From assembly GCA_964556005.1 (NCBI GenBank), contig CAZKUR010000078.1, positions 1 to 17,932 on the forward strand: a stretch of DNA of 17,932 nt, given 5' to 3'. Origin of the DNA: CAZKUR01 sp964556005. Lineage in GTDB: Bacteria; Bacteroidota; Ignavibacteria; Ignavibacteriales; Ignavibacteriaceae. The first letter of the stretch is position 1, and the number at the start of each line of letters is the position of its first letter. Shown piece by piece: positions 13,364 to 17,932 of this stretch. Below the pieces are notes generated by a model. That model worked only from the letters and a program-made list of their open reading frames with translations. It had not been told where the DNA came from and searched no databases. A program made the translations under genes and the position numbers.

Positions 13364-16300
13364 ATGAAGGTGCAAAAAAATTACCATTTATTTATTTTAA
13401 TAATTTTTTCAGCGGGATTATTTTCAGTCAATCTTACAGCTCAGATCGTATCAACACATCATCAGCAAAACGGTAAGCTCAATGTTTTTCCATCTGATCA
13501 GCCTTTTGCTTCTTATTGGTTTCCAATCGATCTTTTAAGCTGGTCACCTTCAGCAGATCCTGATGCACCGTACAACCGTTCAGGTGTTCCATTAAAAAAT
13601 AGATATATAGACAGCGTAACAAATGTAAATTCAAACGCAAGATCTAACGAAGGGAAAGTAAATCCTCTTGCGGCTTTCGCTCCTACGAGCAACAATCCTT
13701 CTCAAGGTTCGCTCGATATCAATTATTATTCTTTTAGTTTCTGGCAGTATATCGATCAAATGGTGTTTTGGGGAGGCTCGGCAGGCGAAGGATTGATACT
13801 TGCACCAAACCCAACTATAATAGATGCCGCTCACAGGAACGGCGTTAAAATTTTTGGAAATGTTTTTTTCCCGCCAACTGCATACGGCGGGCAGATTCAA
13901 TGGGTAAATGATTTTTTGCAAAAAAACGGAAACACTTTTCCGGTTGCAGATAAATTAATTCAAGTTGCCGAATATTACGGCTTTGACGGTTGGTTTATCA
14001 ACCAGGAAACTGCCGGTGGTAATTCCCAAACTGCCTCCGACATGAGAGATTTTATGATTTATATTCAGAACCATTCCAATATTCAAATTGAGTGGTATGA
14101 TGCAATGATTGAAAACGGGAATATAGCATGGCAGAACCAACTGGATTCTCAAAACGATTCCTTTTTTCAATACGGTGATACACTCGTCTCTCAAAAAATG
14201 TTTCTAAATTTTTCATGGTCGGCATCAGGCTTGAAAAGTTCAAGAACATATGCACAAAATTTAAATCGTAGTGAATATGATTTATATGCCGGGATAGACG
14301 TCGAAGCAAACGGGTATAATTCATATGTTAATTGGCAGGGATTGTTTCCTGATACTCAGCCTCATGTAACTTCTTTGGGAATTTACAGACCGGACTGGTG
14401 TTACAATTCATCAAGCAGTATCTCAGATTATTACGATAAATCAAGTATATTCTGGGTTGGTTGGAATCATGATCCAAGTAATACAACTACATCCAATAGC
14501 TGGAAAGGAATTGCAAATTATATTCCTGCCTTTACCCCTATAACCGGTGCTCCGTTTGTTACCAATTTTTGTACGGGTCAGGGACATGATTTTTATATTG
14601 ATGGAGTGAAACTTTCATATCCTGCTTTATCTTCAAACGGATGGAATAATCTTTCGCTGCAGGATGTCCTTCCAACCTGGCAATGGATTGTTCATAGCAG
14701 CGGAGTAAAACTAACACCGGAATTCGATTTTACAGATGCATATTACGGCGGCAACTGCTTGAAAATTTCGGGTGATCTTTCCAGCGATAACCTTATAGAG
14801 CTTTACAAAGCCGATTGTACTATTTCATCAAATACAAAATTCGAAATCGCTTTTAAAACAGGAAATGTTGGCGCTACTAATATGCAGGTAGCATTAGCTT
14901 ACAAAGGCACTCCGTCAACTTATGTTTATTTCGATGTTGGAAATACAACAACTGCAGGCTGGAATTTGAAAACTATAGATTTAGGTCCTTACAGCGGACA
15001 AACGATTTCGGCTATTGCTCTGTATTTTACAAGCGGGTACGGCAGCGGTTATCAAATAAAAATCGGGAGGCTTGGTATTTACAACGGTACAATTCAAACA
15101 CCTAATACGCCGGCAAATCTTTATGTAGAAAAGAAGGTTGATGATGCGGGCGGTTTCGTTACATTAAGATTAAGATGGGATCACTCGACAAGCGATCATT
15201 ATTACTACAATGTTTTTCGCAGAAACCATGACAGTTCATTAACTTATCTTGGCGGAACTGCGAACAATGCTTACTTTGTTCCGTATGTCGCTTATCAGCA
15301 AGGCGACAGCGCCGTTCCAATTTTAGTGCAGACGGTTGGAAATGACTTTGGCGAATCTGCGTTTGCCGAAACTAATTTCGAATGGTATTCACCTCCGGGG
15401 ATGGCAGCTAATCCATCTCCGACTGATGGTGATTCTTCTGTTGTAAGAAATGTAATTCTTAGCTGGACTCCCGGCAATGGTGCATCTTCAAGCGACGTTT
15501 ATCTTGGTACAACTAATCCTCCGCCTTTTATAACGAACGTAACGACAAATTATTTTCAAACAAGTTTGTTAAATAAAAATACTACTTATTACTGGCGGAT
15601 CGACTCGAAGAATCAATATTATACAACGCAGGGAGATGCTTGGAGTTACACTACCGGAGCTTCTATCTCCGATACAAATGATTATGCTCTTCAGTTTGAC
15701 GGAACAGATGATCTGCTTGACTGCGGAAATTCGAATTCTTTGCAGATAACAGGTAATCAAATTACACTTGAAGCATGGATAAATGTAAATCAATTTAAAA
15801 GTCAGCAGTATGCGGGAAGTGTAATTGTAAAAGACGAAGGCGGAATAGACTCCGGTTATATGATAAGATGCGGAGGTAACGGAGTTATAAACTTTAATAT
15901 TGGAAACGGAAACTGGCACGAAATAAATACTCCGGAAAATTCAGTTCAATTGAATAACTGGTATCATGTTGCTGCAACTTATGATGGAACAGCAATGAAG
16001 ATTTATATTGACGGTGAACTGAAAGCGGAAGAAAATCTGCCGGGATTAAATATAGGTAATGCAGTTGACAAAGATTTGTTTATTGGCGAATCTGCCGGTT
16101 TCCCGGGAAGAGTTTTTAACGGGAAAATAAATGAAATCAGAGTATGGAATATTGCCCGGACTCAACAAGAAATTCAAAGTACAATGAATACCGGGCTTTC
16201 GCCTGAATACTATTTAACTCCGGACAGCGGGCTTGTAGGTTACTGGAAATTGGATGAAGGATCAGGGCAGACAGCGGCTGACTTATCTTATTATGCAAAC

Positions 16301-16675
16301 AATGCAACGCTCGGTACTTCGGCTAATCCAGATTCGAGCGATCCGGCATGGGTTGAAGCAAATATTCTTATACTTAATGTTAATGGTGAAAATAAAAATA
16401 GCCAGGTACCGATGCATTATAATCTTTCACAGAATTATCCCAACCCGTTTAACCCGAGCACTGAAATCAGGTTTCAAATTGCAAATTCGGGATTGGTCAC
16501 TTTAAAAATTTATGATGTTTTAGGAAGAGAAGTAAAAACTCTTGTTAATGAATATAAACCGGCAGGGATATATAATATTAAGTTCGATGCTTCCAATTTT
16601 CCGAGCGGTGTTTACTTCTATAAGCTTACATCGAAAAATTTCTCAACCGTAAAAAAGATGATCCTGCTTAAATGA
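13364..16675 (+). CDS. T9SS-secreted GH85 endo-beta-N-acetylglucosaminidase
   Basis: 1103 residues. GH85 enzymes cut the GlcNAc-beta-1,4-GlcNAc core of N-glycans and release the glycan from glycoproteins. Residues 1-27 are a signal peptide (LTA-Q). The catalytic barrel (about 40-410) closely follows the Endo-A pattern: YWFPIDLLSWSP, DPDAPYNRS, FWGGSAGEGLI, NGVKIFGNVFFPP and YYGFDGWFINQET. The catalytic pair is Asn213 (oxazolinium stabiliser) and Glu215 (acid/base) in N-Q-E. Next comes a beta-sandwich (about 430-575, starting LQDVLPTWQWIV as in Endo-A), then an Fn3-like domain (about 580-675). Beyond the Endo-A length are a second Fn3-like domain (about 677-768), a LamG-type concanavalin domain (about 771-1000) and a T9SS sorting domain (about 1017-1103, QNYPNPFNPSTEIRF). 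It should be exported across the outer membrane and attached or released there. It appears to be a single-gene unit. Confidence 0.95.
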   Translation: MKVQKNYHLFILIIFSAGLFSVNLTAQIVSTHHQQNGKLNVFPSDQPFASYWFPIDLLSWSPSADPDAPYNRSGVPLKNRYIDSVTNVNSNARSNEGKVNPLAAFAPTSNNPSQGSLDINYYSFSFWQYIDQMVFWGGSAGEGLILAPNPTIIDAAHRNGVKIFGNVFFPPTAYGGQIQWVNDFLQKNGNTFPVADKLIQVAEYYGFDGWFINQETAGGNSQTASDMRDFMIYIQNHSNIQIEWYDAMIENGNIAWQNQLDSQNDSFFQYGDTLVSQKMFLNFSWSASGLKSSRTYAQNLNRSEYDLYAGIDVEANGYNSYVNWQGLFPDTQPHVTSLGIYRPDWCYNSSSSISDYYDKSSIFWVGWNHDPSNTTTSNSWKGIANYIPAFTPITGAPFVTNFCTGQGHDFYIDGVKLSYPALSSNGWNNLSLQDVLPTWQWIVHSSGVKLTPEFDFTDAYYGGNCLKISGDLSSDNLIELYKADCTISSNTKFEIAFKTGNVGATNMQVALAYKGTPSTYVYFDVGNTTTAGWNLKTIDLGPYSGQTISAIALYFTSGYGSGYQIKIGRLGIYNGTIQTPNTPANLYVEKKVDDAGGFVTLRLRWDHSTSDHYYYNVFRRNHDSSLTYLGGTANNAYFVPYVAYQQGDSAVPILVQTVGNDFGESAFAETNFEWYSPPGMAANPSPTDGDSSVVRNVILSWTPGNGASSSDVYLGTTNPPPFITNVTTNYFQTSLLNKNTTYYWRIDSKNQYYTTQGDAWSYTTGASISDTNDYALQFDGTDDLLDCGNSNSLQITGNQITLEAWINVNQFKSQQYAGSVIVKDEGGIDSGYMIRCGGNGVINFNIGNGNWHEINTPENSVQLNNWYHVAATYDGTAMKIYIDGELKAEENLPGLNIGNAVDKDLFIGESAGFPGRVFNGKINEIRVWNIARTQQEIQSTMNTGLSPEYYLTPDSGLVGYWKLDEGSGQTAADLSYYANNATLGTSANPDSSDPAWVEANILILNVNGENKNSQVPMHYNLSQNYPNPFNPSTEIRFQIANSGLVTLKIYDVLGREVKTLVNEYKPAGIYNIKFDASNFPSGVYFYKLTSKNFSTVKKMILLK

Positions 16676-16850
16676 TTATTGAAACTTTCAAGTTTTGTTA
16701 TGTGTCCTACAACGTATATTATACAAGGTTGCTTTCACACTATTACAGAAAAGGAGCGTTTTACGACTATTTCTGCATTTAAAGAATATGCATGCAAAGA
16801 ACAATATAATAAATTAGGTTATCATGTTTATTATCAGTAGCTTTACATAA

Positions 16851-16865
16851 CCGGTAACAGACCGG
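16851..16865 (+). repeat. Small hairpin in the leader of the RRM gene
   Basis: CCGGT (16851-16855) and ACCGG (16861-16865) are perfect inverted copies around AACAG, 31 bases before the GTG start. It is the only GC-rich element in this spacer. RRM and cold-shock type proteins often have regulated leaders, so autoregulatory binding is possible; the 5-bp stem is short and may be chance. Confidence 0.3.
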
Positions 16866-16896
16866 AATTTTATTTATTATTTATTAGAGGTTCTTT

Positions 16897-17148
16897 GTGA
16901 GCACTAAGTTATTTGTGGGTTCTCTCCCCTGGTCGGTTGACGACGAAGAGTTAAAGGAAAAATTTGAAAAACATGGTACCGTAATTTCTGCAAAGATTAT
17001 TACCGACCGTGATACGAGAAAATCTAGAGGTTTTGGATTCGTTGAAATGGAGAACTCCTCAGATGCAAAAAATGCTATTAGAGCATTGAATGATTCGGAA
17101 TTAAACGGAAGAAATATAGTAGTTAATGAAGCTAAAGCACGTACTTAA
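16897..17148 (+). CDS. Single-RRM RNA-binding protein
   Basis: An 83-residue protein consisting of one RNA recognition motif, the normal size for bacterial glycine-rich-like RRM proteins (here without a glycine tail). RNP2 is LFVGSL (residues 5-10) and RNP1 is RGFGFVEM (44-51), with the aromatic residues that stack on RNA bases at Phe6, Phe46 and Phe48. The fold elements LKEKFEKHGTVISAKIITD and DAKNAIRALNDSEL fit beta-alpha-beta-beta-alpha-beta. Such proteins act in the cytoplasm on mRNA, often in cold adaptation or translation control, but this specific role is not shown by the sequence. The start is GTG with an AGAGG site about 6 bases upstream; starting at a later codon would remove RNP2. 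It is monocistronic, followed by a clear terminator. Confidence 0.94.
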   Translation: MSTKLFVGSLPWSVDDEELKEKFEKHGTVISAKIITDRDTRKSRGFGFVEMENSSDAKNAIRALNDSELNGRNIVVNEAKART

Positions 17149-17173
17149 AAAAATATTCTTTTTTTGATTTCTG

Positions 17174-17205
17174 AAAAAGGCGTTTTTATGACGCCTTTTT
17201 TGTTT
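17174..17205 (+). terminator. Rho-independent terminator of the RRM gene
   Basis: AAAAAGGCGT (17174-17183) pairs perfectly with ACGCCTTTTT (17191-17200) around a seven-base loop TTTTATG, and continues into TGTTTT. It lies 25 bases after the RRM stop codon. The A-run on the left means it could also work for transcripts from the other strand. Confidence 0.9.
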
Positions 17206-17340
17206 TAAATGTTTGAATGAAAATTTTAACAATAGAGAACTATTTTAATTTCCAAGAATTATTTTTAACGAATTTTATTCCATCTTAATTTTCAATTTCA
17301 TAAGTTTCATTAAAATTTTGTTTTTCATATGGGAATTAAA

Positions 17341-17932
17341 ATGAAATCCTTCTTCCCAAAACCAACTTTTAAAATTGACGAAATAATTTCCTACACAGAA
17401 TTAGTTGCTGCAGAAGGAATAAATTTACTAAAGGGAATGAATTTTAATGTAAAGCCTGAATATTCTGTTCTACTCATGTCGGTTAGAAAAAATGCTCCGT
17501 ATGCAGATGAATGGGATGAAGCAAGAAACTCTTTAATTTATGAAGGACATGATGTACCAAGTAATTTAGCCGATGATCCAAAGAAAGTTGACCAACCTTT
17601 AACAACACCAAATGGTACATTGACAGAAAACGGAAAATTTTTTACTGCTGCACAGTCATACAAAATGAGATTAGTTGAACAGCCACACAAAATAAAAGTG
17701 TACGAAAAAATTCAAGCAGGTGTTTGGAGTTATAAAGGCTTTTTCAATTTGGTTGATGCAAAAATTAAAAATACTGGCATAAGAAACGTTTTTAAATTTT
17801 ACATATCACCTGTTGAGTTTATTTCAAAAAGAAAAGAAATAATCCTTCCACATTCAAGATTAATTCCTACTCATGTAAAAGTAGAAGTTTGGGCAAGAGA
17901 CAAAGGCCGCTGTGTAATTTGCGGTTCAACAG
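17341..17932 (+). CDS. HNH endonuclease with SRA/YDG-like N-terminal domain (3' end outside window)
   Basis: An open frame of at least 197 codons that runs off the right edge. The N-terminal part, about residues 35-165, looks like an SRA/YDG-type modified-base recognition domain. It has YSVLLMSVRKNAPYADEW, SLIYEGHDVP, DQPLTTPNG, NGKFFTAAQSYK, HKIKVYEKIQAGVWSYKG and FNLVDA, the arrangement I associate with stand-alone HNH nucleases. A linker leads to VEVWARDKGRCVICGS, the start of an HNH domain with its first zinc pair Cys191 and Cys194; the H-N-H residues lie beyond the window. It is probably a modification-dependent (type IV-like) restriction enzyme that cuts DNA carrying modified bases. I chose ATG 17341, with GGGA six bases upstream; ATG 17329 is the in-frame alternative. 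Family naming is from memory of motifs, so the domain label is less certain than the HNH call. Confidence 0.78.
   Translation, partial: MKSFFPKPTFKIDEIISYTELVAAEGINLLKGMNFNVKPEYSVLLMSVRKNAPYADEWDEARNSLIYEGHDVPSNLADDPKKVDQPLTTPNGTLTENGKFFTAAQSYKMRLVEQPHKIKVYEKIQAGVWSYKGFFNLVDAKIKNTGIRNVFKFYISPVEFISKRKEIILPHSRLIPTHVKVEVWARDKGRCVICGST

Noticed and set aside
13513..14324. Several antisense open frames inside the GH85 gene, and similar ones inside the kinase
   Set aside because: They are mirror frames of strongly conserved coding regions and show no signal peptides, motifs or ribosome sites of their own.
16700..16840. A 46-codon open frame with ATG between the GH85 and RRM genes
   Set aside because: It reads plausibly and is cysteine-containing, but has no good ribosome site, no recognised motif, and its length is easily reached by chance in this spacer. 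It overlaps the probable leader region of the RRM gene.
1..17932. tRNA/rRNA genes, CRISPR arrays, insertion sequences, prophage or integrase genes
   Set aside because: None was seen: no regularly spaced repeats, no transposase or integrase motifs, no cloverleaf-like segments in the spacers.

Overview
The window looks like a low-GC chromosome segment of a Gram-negative member of the Bacteroidota/Chlorobiota superphylum, most likely an Ignavibacteria-type organism. The reasons are: a type IX secretion (T9SS) C-terminal sorting domain with the QNYPNPFNPST signature on the large secreted enzyme; many signal peptides ending in A-Q; lipoproteins and an outer-membrane-barrel-like protein; weak Shine-Dalgarno sites with AT-rich spacers; and a single-RRM RNA-binding protein. 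The assignment is by sequence style, not by a marker gene.

Layout. Positions 1-3512 carry the end of a histidine kinase, then a five-PAS hybrid histidine kinase with its own receiver. Positions 3629-3907 hold a stunted relic of a secreted repeat protein whose lipobox cysteine is missing. Positions 4231-6561 are a compact three-gene catabolic operon: an LsrF-type aldolase/thiolase, a zinc-dependent medium-chain dehydrogenase, and a VOC metalloenzyme. None of the other AI-2 (lsr) genes is present. A decayed C-terminal fragment of an OmpR-family response regulator lies at 6677-6895. At 7006-8658 is an exported protein combining TPR, NTF2-like and seven-bladed YVTN propeller regions.

Positions 8915-12068 hold four co-directional envelope genes of unknown role: a secreted protein, a beta-barrel-like protein, a lipoprotein, and a coiled-coil protein with a C-terminal membrane anchor. 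The last two overlap by ATGA, and a strong intrinsic terminator at 12146-12179 closes the run. One small lipoprotein lies on the minus strand (12224-12451). A type II toxin-antitoxin module follows (12748-13306), with an intact antitoxin and a frameshifted ParE/RelE toxin. Positions 13364-16675 encode a T9SS-exported GH85 endo-beta-N-acetylglucosaminidase with extra Fn3-like and LamG modules. The window ends with an RRM protein and its terminator, and the first ~200 codons of what looks like a modification-sensing HNH nuclease.

How it fits together. The theme is a saprophytic, surface-active lifestyle: sensing (multi-PAS kinases), extracellular glycan release (GH85 via T9SS), use of a phosphorylated sugar-like compound (LsrF operon) and envelope proteins. 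It is interspersed with decaying genes (a lipoprotein relic, a regulator stub, a broken toxin), and a possible defence gene begins at the right edge. No RNA genes, insertion sequences or CRISPR arrays were seen. The best candidates for undescribed biology are the orphan LsrF-dehydrogenase-VOC operon, the TPR-NTF2-propeller protein and the four-gene envelope operon.
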